Shown piece by piece: positions 1 through 10,611 of a stretch of 64,000 nucleotides of DNA; positions within the stretch are counted from its first letter, which is position 1, and each line of letters begins with the position of its first letter. The notes under the pieces are model-generated. The model searched no databases. It was not told where the DNA came from and was given only the letters and a program-made list of their open reading frames with translations. Origin of the DNA: Synanceia verrucosa (lineage: Eukaryota > Chordata > Actinopteri > Perciformes > Synanceiidae); NCBI GenBank assembly GCA_029721515.1, contig JAQQSB010001402.1, forward strand, positions 25,089 through 89,088, in the 5' to 3' direction. Position numbers and translations under genes: made by a program.

Positions 1-281
1 TGACCAATAGGCCAGCTGATCAGCGACAACCCAGCTCGCTCATTCCACCCTGCCGACAGGCTTAACCTCCAGTCTGGACTGTGAATCCAAGAAGCACCAG
101 AGCCCACTAAGCTGCCTTCTGGACCTGCCTGGAACCAGGAAAACCTGCACAAAGTAGGACGCTTCGGCCCTTTTCTGATTCTTGAGTTGGTGTCAGTCAA
201 ACTAAAATATCCACTTAATTTTTAACAGTAACAGCGAATTACCTCTAGAAAAGAATTAACTTCTTCCCTTAACACTACACA

Positions 282-304
282 CACACACACACACACATAT
301 ATAT
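282..304. repeat. CA/TA microsatellite
   Basis: A short (CA)n run passes into (TA)n. The mirrored copy in the right arm at 40,424-40,459 is longer, (TG)n, so the two arms differ in microsatellite length. Confidence 0.9.
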
Positions 305-1049
305 GAAGCAAATGCATAAAATTCCTGATTCAGAGTTTTATGATCTTATGATATCGGACTGATCGATCAAATAAGCTTAAACCTTTGATAAAAAGAGATG
401 GTTCCCCTGATTCAACGAGGAAATCGCTGATTAATAATTAATAGTTAGTTCTGTTAATTATTGATAATTGATAATTCATTTATTAAAGCTACAATTCATG
501 AGTTGAAAGAGCCAGCAAGATTTGAAAGTAGCACCTCCTCTCAGCCTCCCCTTACCTCCACACTCTCCTCCCATCAGTGCTCCGTCCAAAGCTCCACCCC
601 TTCAAACTTGAACAGTAGCATTCAGCAGGGAGAGGAGAGCTGTTATGCTACATCACCACAGGTGTAAAACGTCCCGTTCAAAGCCAATATATCAACATCA
701 TTTTGTCACCTTTATAATGCAGACAGTGATGATTATGACTGTGCAATATGGTCAAAATGTCATATCCTATAACCTCTTCAATACAAGCGGCACTGACGAC
801 CAGTTTACACCCACAGAGAAGCTAACGTTAGCATCAGGCTAATACGCGCTACAACAGTAGCTAAGTTAGCAAACATTACATATTTCATGAAAATAACTCC
901 TCCTAAGCTAAACAAATAATTACCTGTCCAACAGGACGAAAGTAACTTCTGCATCACTTTTCAGTCCCTTCAGATGTCTCAGTGTCTCCACCGATGTTCA
1001 CTCTGGTTTTGTTCTCTTAGCTTTATCCAGAGTTTTGTCTTTCATTTTA

Positions 1050-1745
1050 ATTTCATTTTAATTTCATTTTAATTAATAGAGTCTCTTAATCTCAGGGTGC
1101 TGCAGAGTTCTTGACCTAGTGTACAGTGATTCAATTACTTTATATACACACACAAATCAAATAACCAAGTTCTTTATAAATGAGATGGTTATTTGACAAA
1201 ATACATGATCAGACTACTAGCAGAAAATAATTAATAATAAATGATTCATTTGACAAACTAAATGACCAGGCTACTAACAGAAAATAATAGAATAGAAAAC
1301 AGAAAAAAATGGAATGCAGGAAGATTGATGGATGGATAAATTCTATTAATTCAGTGTGACCAGTTAGATTCAGTGATTGATATCTATGAACCACATTAAG
1401 AGTTGTACTGTTGTTAACAACACTTCATTCAGGGTAATTCAGCAGTTGAGCGTTTAAGAGGCATCAGAGAAGGCTGTGGAGCAGTTTAATATTATGAATA
1501 TAAATATTAGTATTTTATTATTCAGTATTATTAAGTTCTCTAGATAAACTCTAAATTTGGCCAGTTAATTTAGTATCTAATTATCAAACTCTTTAATATC
1601 TGAAGATGTACAGTAGGTGTATCATATCACCGCTCGTAGATAGATGGAAGGTGTTGAGGTGTTGGGTCAGATGGAGGTCCTGGAAAGATACTGAGGCATT
1701 AGGGAATGCTTTCATTATCAGTTTCAGTTCATTCTTTAATCCCTG
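1050..1745 (+). repeat. R1 dispersed repeat, copy 1 (partial)
   Basis: Similar to 58,850-59,500 in the same orientation and to the reverse complements of 14,845-15,900 and 36,003-36,240. Shared landmarks are tagagtctcttaatctcagg, gtgattcaattactttatat and aatatctgaagatgta. It contains no coding region that I can support. It is part of the left inverted arm. Confidence 0.85.
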
Positions 1746-2874
1746 TATCACGCTACATTGGACTTGCTTATGCCATGATCAGTAATATATGAATCATAAA
1801 GTGGCCATCAACAGAATAATAAAATATGTTAGTCATACACTCACCAGTATCTCTGTGTGACCCATTGTATGGAGGGAAAACCCATGTGAGGGGGAGTTTG
1901 CCCTCGTACATGCTTGACCTTGTTTCCTGTGAAGATTAAATCAAAGGAAACAGTTACTCCTCTGGAGTTTGGGGCTTTTATTTTGAAAAATGAGTCTGAC
2001 TCTTCTGTGTGTGTCTGTGTGTGTCTGTGTGTGCGTGTAGGCATACATGGTTTACCAAATCAATTTTCAGGTTTATTCACCAGCATTACAAGACCAATCG
2101 GGTTAAGGAACCAATTTTGATGGTCTCGTAAACATAAAACTTTATCAAGTTCTAATTATTGAATATTAATTGTATAAGTCATTCTGAATATGTGTGACTA
2201 CTTTGTGTCTAGTATCAGTATAGTTGTTCTACTGTTGAGGCCCACCCCCTGCCTTTCTGACCTTCTTATTTATTGGTCTCACATGCCAGGACGGGTTTGT
2301 GAGACCAAGACGTGTGTCGAACAGCGTTTTACTACGTACTGTATTTCTTAATGTTCATGCTGGTTGTTAGCTAACAGATTACTCTAAAACATTATGGAGT
2401 TATGTGATAACTACACACACATATGCTTATTTTGTTTTTTATTTCATAAAATGTGTGTCAGCTTTCACTGGATCCTCCGTCAGCTAGCTCAACGGTGGTA
2501 GCTTCTGAAAGAGTAAAATCCACTTTGTTTAGCGATGAAGACACTGACTGTATTATGTGATATCAGGGGCGATATCAGAGAGTCCAGGCTTAATCTGTGT
2601 GTGTCTCTGTGTCAACGCTGATTTTTTTGACCTTCAAAGGAAAGTAACAAGCGATTGAGACAGAAATAGCACTTCAAATGCCGTCTATGTCTTTAAACCG
2701 TTTAACAAGACGATCTTGAACGCAACGCTTGACTAGTTCCCTGTCCTGGTCTGAACACACACCGCTGTGAAGCTAGCTTTGTGGCAGAGGTGCAGTTTGG
2801 TTATTTTAAAAACAAACAGAGTGTCCTTTTTGTGTCATGCGAGAACATGTCTCCCGTTGTTTGCACCACGTCTG

Positions 2875-3081
2875 TTACAGCCGGACCGCAGCTCGTGTAA
2901 ACGCCTTTAGCACTGCAGCTAGCTGGTAAGCTAATTCCGTCATCACAGTTACTTTGTCAGGGTTTCGTCCGTCATTTGGCGAAGCATTTCGTTTTCTGTC
3001 GCAGTTTGGCTGCTGGCTTTCGGACGCGTTGTTGTAGATTGTTTTGCTTGGAAGCGATGGAAGCTGTGGAGGCTCCGCTTT
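2875..3081 (-). CDS. conserved small ORF in the left arm (hypothetical)
   Basis: An ATG-initiated reading frame of 69 codons starts with MKAEPPQLPSLPSK and ends with AFTRAAVRL. The same frame, with the same length and start, is open in the right arm at 32,885-33,094 despite about ten amino-acid differences. It reads away from the loop. In the right arm it is divergent from the first exon of the SET gene, so both could share a promoter of about 300 bp. I do not recognise the protein. Because the arms are recent copies, conservation of the frame is weak evidence for coding. It may be a 5' exon or upstream region only. Confidence 0.25.
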   Translation of the reverse strand, partial: KAEPPQLPSLPSKTIYNNASESQQPNCDRKRNASPNDGRNPDKVTVMTELAYQLAAVLKAFTRAAVRL

Positions 3082-3132
3082 CATTTGGGGGTAGGTTATG
3101 ATGTTTGTATAAAATGTTGTTATATCTATATT

Positions 3133-3445
3133 GGGGCGGCAGTAGCTCAATCTGTAGTGACTTGGGCTGGGAATTAGAGGGTCGCCAGTTCAAGTCCAGG
3201 TAGGACCAAATGTGGAGAGTGGACTGGTAGCTGGGCCGAGGTGCCCTTGAGCAAGGCACCGAACCCCCAACTGCTCGGGGCACCTGGATAAGGGGCAGCC
3301 CCCTCACTCTGACACCTCTCCTCAAATGCATGTGTTTGTTTCATGACTTATGTGTGTAATGTGCAACTGAAAAAAAGTTACTAACAGAGTGAAAAGATGT
3401 AATTTCCCCTTGAGGGATTAATAAAGGATTCTTCTTCTTCTTCTA
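3133..3445 (+). repeat. tRNA-derived SINE
   Basis: The head reads ggggcggcagtagctcaatc. It has an A-box-like tagctcaatctgtag and a B-box-like gtcgccagttcaagtcc, as expected of an internal RNA polymerase III promoter. The tail is ttgagggattaataaagg followed by (ttc)n. It is missing at the matching place in the right arm (about 32,845), so it was inserted after the arms were duplicated, or was lost from the right arm. I see no clean target-site duplication. Confidence 0.85.
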
Positions 3446-3943
3446 ATCTCGAATTGTCGTTTATAAGCTGCTTCGTGAAGTTTGGTATGAAGTTATGGGT
3501 TTTGATTTTAGCTGTATTTTGGACCTGTAAACGAGCTTTGTACTGATTTTAGACCAGGTCTGGTTGATTCAATTTATGTATAACTTCACCATATTCTTTT
3601 TGATTAGTGCACTGCATTCTGTTTTTATTGCTAAACAGAGAAGTCAGAGGAGGAATAAGTGTCAATAAGTTAACACAATACGGTTTTATTGTGTAGTGTT
3701 GTCTGTTAATTCATTACTTACCAGACTTGGATGATAAAGGGGTGGGATGTGACTGTATGAGGTCATAGCTACATTACAGCTTTAATCTGAAACACAGGAG
3801 CAACTGAAGTTGAAACATATAGATGAAGATTTAAAAAATATAGATCAAAGATATGAGAAATGCTTGTAATCTCACAGTCTGATCCAGTAATGTGTTTGGT
3901 GATTAGCACTTGGAAAGGCATTTAGCCCATGTAAACAACAACA

Positions 3944-5285
3944 GAATCTGCAGTATTTTTATCTCCGCTACGAGTTACTGCTGTCAGTCTGAATCTGCAG
4001 TATTTTATCTCCGCTACGAAGTTACTGCTGTCAGTCTGAATCTGCAGTATTTTAACTCCGCTACGAGTTACTGCTGTCAGTCTGAATCTGCGGTGTTTTA
4101 TCTCCGCTACGAAGTTACTGCTGTCAGTCTGAATCTGCAGTATTTTATCTCCGCTACGAGTTACTGCTGTCAGTCTGAATCTGCAGTGTTTTATCTCCGC
4201 TACGAGTTACTGCCGCCAGTCTGAATTCGCAGTGTTTTATCTCCGCTACGAAAGTTACCGCCGCCAGTCTGAATCTGCAGTGTTTTATCTCCGCTACGAA
4301 GTTACTGCCGCCAGTCTGAATTCGTAGTGTTTTAACTCCGCTACGAAGTTACTGCCGTCAGTCTGAATCTGCAGTGTTTTATCTCCGCTACGAAGTTACT
4401 GCCGTCAGTCTGAATCTGCAGTGTTTTAACTCCGCTACGAGTTACTGCCGTCAGTCTGAATCTGCAGTGTTTTATCTCAGCTACGAGTTACTGCCGTCAG
4501 TCTGAATCTGCAGTGTTTTATCTCCGCTACGAGTTACTGCCGTCAGTCTGAATCTGCAGTGTTTTATCTCCGCTACGAGTTACTGCCGTCAGTCTGAATC
4601 TGCAGTGTTTTATCTCCGCTACGAGTTACTGCCGTCAGTCTGAATCTGCAGTGTTTTATCTCCGCTACGAAGTTACTGCCGTCAGTCTGAATCTGCAGTG
4701 TTTTATCTCCGCTACGAGTTACTGCCGTCAGCCTGAATCTGCAGTGTTTTATCTCCGCTACGAGTTACTGCCGTCAGCCTGAATCTGCAGTGTTTTATCT
4801 CCGCTACGAGTTACTGCCGTCAGCCTGAATCTGCAGTGTTTTATCTCCGCTACGAGTTACTGCCGTCAGTCTGAATCTGCAGTGTTTTATCTCCGCTACG
4901 AGTTACTGCCGTCAGTCTGAATCTGCAGTGTTTTATCTCCGCTACGAGTTACTGCCGTCAGTCTGAATCTGCAGTGTTTTGTCTCCGCTACGAGTTACTG
5001 CCGTCAGTCTGAATCTGCAGTGTTTTGTCTCCGCTACGAGTTACTGCCGTCAGTCTGAATCTGCAGTATTTTATCTCCGCTACGAGTTACTGCCGTCAAT
5101 CTGAATCTGCTGTATTTTATCTCTGCTACGAGTTACTGCCGTCAGTCTGAATCTGCAGTATTTTATCTCTGCTACGAGTTGCTACTGTCAGTCTGAATCT
5201 GCAGTGTTTTACCTCCGCTACGAGTTACTGCTGTCAGTCTGAATCTGTAGTATTTTGTCTTCATGATGAGTTACTACGATCAGTC
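3944..5285 (+). repeat. 46-47 bp minisatellite, about 29 units
   Basis: Tandem copies of a unit containing ctgaatctgcagtgttttat, ctccgctacgagttactgcc and gtcagt. Units differ by single substitutions and by an extra A in cgaagttactg. Units are most uniform in the middle and degenerate at both ends. The array starts about 20 bp inside the inner end of the left arm and stops a few bases before the first exon of the protease pseudogene, so it fills that gene's upstream region. The short ORF across it is a by-product of the repeat. Confidence 0.95.
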
Positions 5286-6054
5286 AGAATCTATGGCATC
5301 TTCACAACAAGATACAAAGAATTTTTTCTGGTTTCGCAGAAAGGTTTGTCATCCAGCCACACTACAAGTCAATTTTCTATTGAATATTTCATTTTATTTG
5401 TGAGATACTTCCTGTGAAGCCAGTGTAGGCTATATAATCTGTCAATGCATCATGTTTCCACAATTTTTCATCTTGTTTCTCTTTTCTTTTTTTTTTACTC
5501 TGAACAGAAATCAAAAGTTTTATATGAGGTGGCGGATGACAGCCAGCAGACCACCAGCTCACAGGAAAAGTAACCACATACAGTATATAACTATTATCAT
5601 ACTTCCTGTGTCAAATAGTAAAAAAATTAGTCTGTGAGTTTATACTAAAATTGCTTAAGATTATTGATCATTGATGCATTTTAATCTGAGATATTGCTGA
5701 TAATTGATTAGCTGTATAAAACACAATTAACACAGCTTTGAAAATAAAAACTAAAAAAGTAACATTGTTACCTGTTTCCTGGACCTGTATCATGACTGCA
5801 GATCTGCTTATGAAGACTTTACACTTCAACTGAATTAGTTTAAGTTGGGCACATCCTGAAAGACTAGTGATTAAAGTGATCCCTGTAAACTGTGATTTGT
5901 TTGCTATATAACAAAAATAACTGTTTCTCCTCATGATCAGCGTTCCTGACACCAGCATTGAGGATGGAGAACCACCGCGGAAGCATCGTTGCGTCAGTTT
6001 TCTTCTAAAATTTGGTAAAGGAAAGCAAAGGTAAGGACGCCTGACCAAATTCTG

Positions 6055-6412
6055 TTATTACCTCCGCCAAGGAGGTTATGTTTACACCAGGGTTTGTTTA
6101 TTTGTTGGTTTGCAAAATAACTCAAAAAGTTGTGGACAGATTTTAAGGAAATTTTCAGGGTTGGTCAGAAGTGACCTAACTTAAAACTGATTAATTTTTG
6201 GTGGTGATCAGATCCGATTCAAGGGTACCACCAAAGATTAATCCATTTTAAATTTGAAGTTAAGCCACTTCTGGCCAAACCTGAAAATTTCGTCAAACCG
6301 TCCATAACTTTTTGAGTTACTTTGCAAACCCACAAACCAACATACATACAAACAAACAAACAAACAAACCCGATGAAAACATAGCCTCCGCGGCGGAGGT
6401 CTGCACTCACTG
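6055..6412. mobile_element. foldback MITE in a protease intron
   Basis: The ends are inverted repeats: acctccgccaaggaggttat at the left, and its counterpart atagcctccgcggcggaggt at the right. Inside, two more inverted blocks pair (aactcaaaaagttgtggacag with tccataactttttgagtt). It has no coding region. It lies in the intron between the third and fourth protease exons. Confidence 0.8.
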
Positions 6413-6448
6413 AGTGCTTTTCTCGTTCTTACAGTATTTGTATTTTCA

Positions 6449-7500
6449 GTGCCTTAAATACTTTCATGAGTTTGGGAATTTAATTCTCAAAATTTATGTT
6501 TACCATAAAGAAAGGTGTTTTTCTTTGTCACCAGCATTTCCACCTCAGAAGACAAGAAAGTCACAAAGTCGAAAAAGGCCAGGAAGCATCCTTAGTGTAG
6601 TCTGCACAAGGTAGCCTACCTATGTTTGTGCAGCACTTCACATAAACTGCATATTAGTTTGTTGATGAGTTTGTCTTTGAGTATATGTTTACTCCAACAG
6701 AGAAGAGCAGCACTAACTCCAGCAGAGCAGCTGCCAAAAGAGAAGCACAATGACTCCCCTCAGTGTAAAGTGTAAAGACTTCAACTCGGGCGAGAAAAGA
6801 CCGCTGGAGGAAGACAAGACGGATCTTCAAGATGTTCCCAAAAAACAACACACAAATCACTCTCCCTCTCAAATACAAAAAGCTATTATTGGTCTCTGTA
6901 ACTATCGCAAAGAAAATAATCTTTCAAAATTGGAAAACTAAAAATTTGATCCACATTTCCCATTGGTTCAACTCTCTCATAGAATACATCTCAATACAAA
7001 AAATATCTGCTCGCAAAAGGAACAATTTGTCTGTTTTTAATGATATTTGGAACAAAATCTTAATTCATCTAAACCCAAAACAAAGTCCACCAAATCAAAA
7101 CCACGTATGGAACCATGAAAACCTCCCCCCTTAACATACCACTCTAAATAAGACTATCAAATCCACACTCCCCTTTTCTTCTTTCTTCTCTTCCCTTTTT
7201 CCTATCCCCCATCTCTCTGTCCTTGTGCCTTAAATACTTTCATGAGTTTGGGAATGTAATTGTCAAACTTTAAATTTACCATAAAGTAAGGTGTTTTTCT
7301 TTGTCACCAGCATTTGCACCTCAAAAGACAAGAAAGTCACAAAGTCGAAAAAGGCTAGGAAGCATCCTCGGTGTAACTGCATATTAGTTTGTCTTTGAGT
7401 ATATGTTTACTCCAACAGAGAAAAGTGGTACTAACTCCAGCAGAGCAGCTGCCAAAAGAGAAGCAAGACAAGACGGATTTTCAAGATGTTCCCAAAAAGA
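6449..7500 (+). repeat. tandem duplication of two protease exons around a LINE fragment
   Basis: Positions 6,449-6,843 and 7,228-7,500 are copies of one segment holding an intron end, exon 4 (cctcagaagacaagaaagtc in copy 1), a short intron and the start of exon 5. Copy 1 has an in-frame TAG at 6,593-6,595. Copy 2 has CGG at that codon but has lost about 50 bp with the exon 4 donor site, and about 60 bp inside exon 5. The copies are separated by LINE sequence. Confidence 0.85.
6844..7227 (+). mobile_element. LINE-1-like ORF2 C-terminal fragment
   Basis: One open frame (6,832-7,134) reads KKLLLVSVTIAKKIIFQNWK and later ISARKRNNLSVFNDIWNKIL. This resembles the C-terminal end of L1-type ORF2 downstream of the reverse transcriptase. 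It is followed by a pyrimidine-rich stretch. It is 5'-truncated and sits at the junction of the exon duplication, so it may have arrived with, or mediated, that duplication. Confidence 0.65.
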
Positions 7501-9599
7501 AGGGAAGAGTCGCCGTCCCCTCCAGTGAGACCCTCAGACAGCAGCACATCAAGTGTCTTGGGTGAGCACATCCTCATTTATACACACACACACTCAAGAA
7601 ACTGTGTGTGATGCTGTATCAAATCAAAATAGGCTAAAATAGAGCTCCTGGGATATAGAATTGATGATATTCCCATAAGTTTGTCTTCGTATGCTTGTTT
7701 TTCAGGTTCCCAAACCCAGCACAGTTCTGCTACATGAACTCCTGCCTCCAAAGCCTCTTGACACTAAACAACTTTGTTGAAGCTATCAGCTCTCAGGAGC
7801 AGGTGTGGAGTTTATTCCCTGAAGCCACACTTCTAAGGTACAGCAGTCCTCACACACAACCACTAATTTCACCTTCAAATGACGCTCTGAACACCAATTT
7901 CTTCATGGCAAAATAAAGACAATGCCTCTGAACCTGTTTGCCTTCCTCTCCAGATCATTTATGGACATCCAACGGTCTCTGGTGATGCCGACCATAAAAT
8001 CTGCCTCCTAAGTCACCTCAAAGAGGCAATTTGGTCTGAAGAGTTCCTAGATCTTCAACAGAAGGTAAGTGAGCTGGCTTTATGGTTTGTTGTTTCACCA
8101 CTTCCTGATAATTTGTGTCTGTCTCTCTGCAGGATGCTCATGAGCTCCTCACCTCCATGCTCGAGCAAATAAGAAGCTTGAGCCCATGTCTTCAGTCGAT
8201 AGCCGCCAGCATGGGCACAACCTATAGCTGTCCGGGTGCAGGACCACATGGTGTTTGAGATGCTTTACACCAGGACCTGCAAAAAGTACAGTGCAGTTGC
8301 ATCCATCACACACACATTCATATGTCAAAGCAGCACACAGTTGTATCATTAACTTTATTGTCATATTAATGTGTAGGTGTGGTTCAGAGTCCACCAGAAA
8401 AGAGGAATCTACAAACCTCTCCCTGGACCTGGTACCTGGAGGTGGAAGTGTGGAGCAGATGCTTGAGGATTATTTGGCAGTGAGAAAACCTCCCCTCACT
8501 CATTCACATCAGATGCACATAGAAAACACAGACACATTTCTATCACAGCACCACTTGTGCCAGTGTGTGTACGGATACGTAGTTGTCATAAATATAGTGC
8601 AGTGAAAGCATGTCGGTCTTGTGCTGTTCTGCAGGAGAGGGAAGTAGAATACCAGTGTGAGTGTGGTGGCACCAAGTCAGGCCAGCACATTTCATTTCTG
8701 ACTCTGCCAAGGTAAGTGACATCACATCCATCACATATGACCAAACTTCTGACCACAGTGGTGATTCTGATGAACTCAGAGGAGTGATTGAGGAAAATAT
8801 GGTATTGCTAACTATTGTTAAATATGTCACAAACACCTGGTGCTCATGTATTCTCTCTCTGTCTGCGGAGTGCTGGTCTTGCACCTGAAGCGCTTCAGGT
8901 TTAGTCCAGACTGGGAGCTTGAAAAGGTCCATGACCCTCTCACTCTCCTCAGAGATCTGGTAGTGATGTCCAAAGAGGTAAAGAAAAAAATTAAATGACC
9001 AGACTGTGGCTGATGCTGTAAGTTAAGGGGGTTAGGGACTGTGTGCTCTAACTCTGATTAACTGTGTTTCCTCTCAGACTGGTTGCTGCTACAGTCTGGT
9101 CAGCACCATCAACCACATCGGCCCCAACGCACAGTATGGTAAGATAAGCAGTCATTTTTCTCCTCCTCACATTTAATCAACAAGAAGAATCTGTCTTTTC
9201 TTTGTTTGACAACAACCTTCTTGCTGATATTAGTCACTGTAGAGAAAATAAATGCCTATGAAAATGTGCCTATTTGTCAGACACAAATATAAATCTATCC
9301 TGACTTTGATAAACTGGATCACCGTGGTCCAGTACCAGATATGTTTTATGGTAGTCCATGTAACAATGCTTCCTCTTATGTTAGGACACTACATCTGTGA
9401 TGGCGTGGATCCAGATGTGTCACAGGACGACCCGACTGACCGCTGGTTCACATACAATGACGAATGTCACTGAAATAAGTGGTGACTTTGTGTGTGAACA
9501 GCGGCAAAGAATTTCATACATCATTTGGAACATCCATCAAATACATGATGACATCATGATTTCTAGAATGTTGCTGAACACCTGCAGACAGCAGTCTGA

Positions 9600-9862
9600 G
9601 TGAAGTGTGGTCCTGATCACACGCTCCACCACCCTCACCACCTGCTGGAGTTTCCTTCTGTCCTCCACTGTGCAGCTGCTGAACCACACCGAGCAGCTGA
9701 ACATCAGGAGGCTCTCTGTCATTGACTGATAGAAGTTCATCAGCAGGTTTTGAGGGAGGACAGCTTGTTTTATCTTCCTGAGGAAGTAAAGTCTCTGTTG
9801 GGTCTTCTCCACTTGGTGAGAGGTGTGTGGACCAGGAGAGGTCAGCTCAGATGTGGACTATA
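9600..9862 (-). mobile_element. LINE ORF2 C-terminal fragment
   Basis: The minus strand encodes KTQQRLYFLRKIKQAVLPQ, NFYQSMTESLLMFS and EDRRKLQQVVRVVERVI. This is the characteristic segment after the reverse transcriptase of L2/CR1-type fish LINEs. It directly abuts the broken end of the protease gene and is in opposite orientation, so it probably replaced the original 3' end. Confidence 0.8.
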
Positions 9863-10611
9863 TATACTGAATGAAGGCAGGAAACTGTGTTTACTATCTG
9901 AAGTATGTTTAAGTCCATCATTTGTAACAATAACTATCAGGCTATTGTGTAGTGTTTACTGTCTAAAAAATATTTGTATTGACCAATGTTGTGACGTATC
10001 TCAGCCACTAGGGGGGGCAGCTCCCTCTCTGTCTCTGCAGCAGCTAAACTCCACCTGTGGCTCAAACGACCAAACATTCAATTATTTTTAGAAATTTAAC
10101 CTTTTACATGACAGTTTGATAATTTGATGTCACTGTTGTTTTTTATGGAAAAAAAACACAAGCAATGAGTTATTTCCACAAAATAAATCTTATATTGAAT
10201 ATGTTTTTATGGTGTTATATTGAATATATCTCTATGACTTTCTGTGCCTTATACTGTATTTGAATTTCTCTACTTAAGTTCAAATCACCTACTGTATGTT
10301 CTCATTAATCACAGTGAATAGCTGACTGAAGATTTGATCATGATCACCCACACACACCCATGCATACACACCCACATATGCACCTACAGGCATATATGGT
10401 TTAAGAGACCAACCTTGCATGGCAGCGGTTTATGAGACCACACCTAACGCAATGTCTGGTGAACTTAAAAAACATACCAAAAATTTTTATTTAATCTGCA
10501 GAACCCAAATCTGACTTCAAAATCCTCATTTCTCTTTTAAAAGTATATGTGACATATCACAGGCTTACGGGGTCAGACAAATAGTGGTTTGTGAAACCAA
10601 CAATGTTTATG
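9863..10611. other. no gene seen; simple and degenerate repeat sequence
   Basis: AT-rich sequence with CA-rich words near 10,345-10,385 and phrases resembling the left arm near 2,040 (gcatatatggttta, gagaccaa). I find no supported exon. Confidence 0.5.

Larger units (their letters stand above)
1..3922 (+). repeat. left arm of a long inverted repeat
   Basis: This segment is the reverse complement of the right arm at 31,987-40,736. Matching blocks by eye are 1-1,043 with 39,694-40,736, 1,050-1,740 with parts of 35,500-36,300, 1,850-2,310 with 33,950-34,330, 2,330-3,130 with 32,845-33,640, 3,446-3,640 with 32,640-32,840, and 3,640-3,922 with 31,987-32,280. In the last block I count three mismatches in about 230 bp. 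The inner boundary is sharp: homology ends just after the motif cttggaaaggcatt. The outer boundary is not visible because homology runs to base 1. This arm has a private SINE at 3,133-3,445. It lacks about 360 bp around 3,640 that in the right arm contains a coding first exon. Confidence 0.92.
5293..9603 (+). pseudogene. USP37-like ubiquitin-specific protease, broken multi-exon gene
   Basis: A cysteine deubiquitinase of the USP family, which would remove ubiquitin from proteins. Exons read: 5,293-5,343 (MASSQQDTKNFFWF start), 5,508-5,569, 5,941-6,030, 6,535-6,610 or its duplicate from 7,311, 7,419-7,561, 7,706-7,837, 7,954-8,064, 8,133-8,285, 8,377-8,479, 8,635-8,711, 8,869-8,977, 9,078-9,138 and 9,385 onward. 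Visible motifs are the Cys box (NPAQFCYMNSCLQSLL), the DAHELL motif, a CECGG zinc-ligand pair, VLVLHLKRF, the His box GHYICD and WFTYND. Lesions: TAG at 6,593-6,595 in one copy of exon 4 and a deleted donor in the other; frameshifts near 7,980, 8,215-8,240 and 9,464; exon 11 preceded by CGG instead of CAG. Oxyanion Asn of the usual GNTC is replaced (AQFC), possibly a family trait. The last residues run into a LINE fragment. Confidence 0.85.

Noticed and set aside
645..842. 65-codon ORF with a matching ORF in the other arm (39,886-40,083)
   Set aside because: The match only reflects the recent inverted duplication. No domain, and differences look unselected.
3133..3200. Possible tRNA gene
   Set aside because: A- and B-box-like motifs belong to a SINE head. 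No cloverleaf with a proper acceptor stem and anticodon arm was found.
3944..5285. CRISPR-like look of regular direct repeats (also 10,612-12,251 and 46,801-47,953)
   Set aside because: Units are directly adjacent without unique spacers, and the window is a vertebrate genome. These are minisatellites or satellites.
5668..6048. 126-codon minus-strand ORF
   Set aside because: It is the antisense of a protease exon and its intron. No family resemblance.
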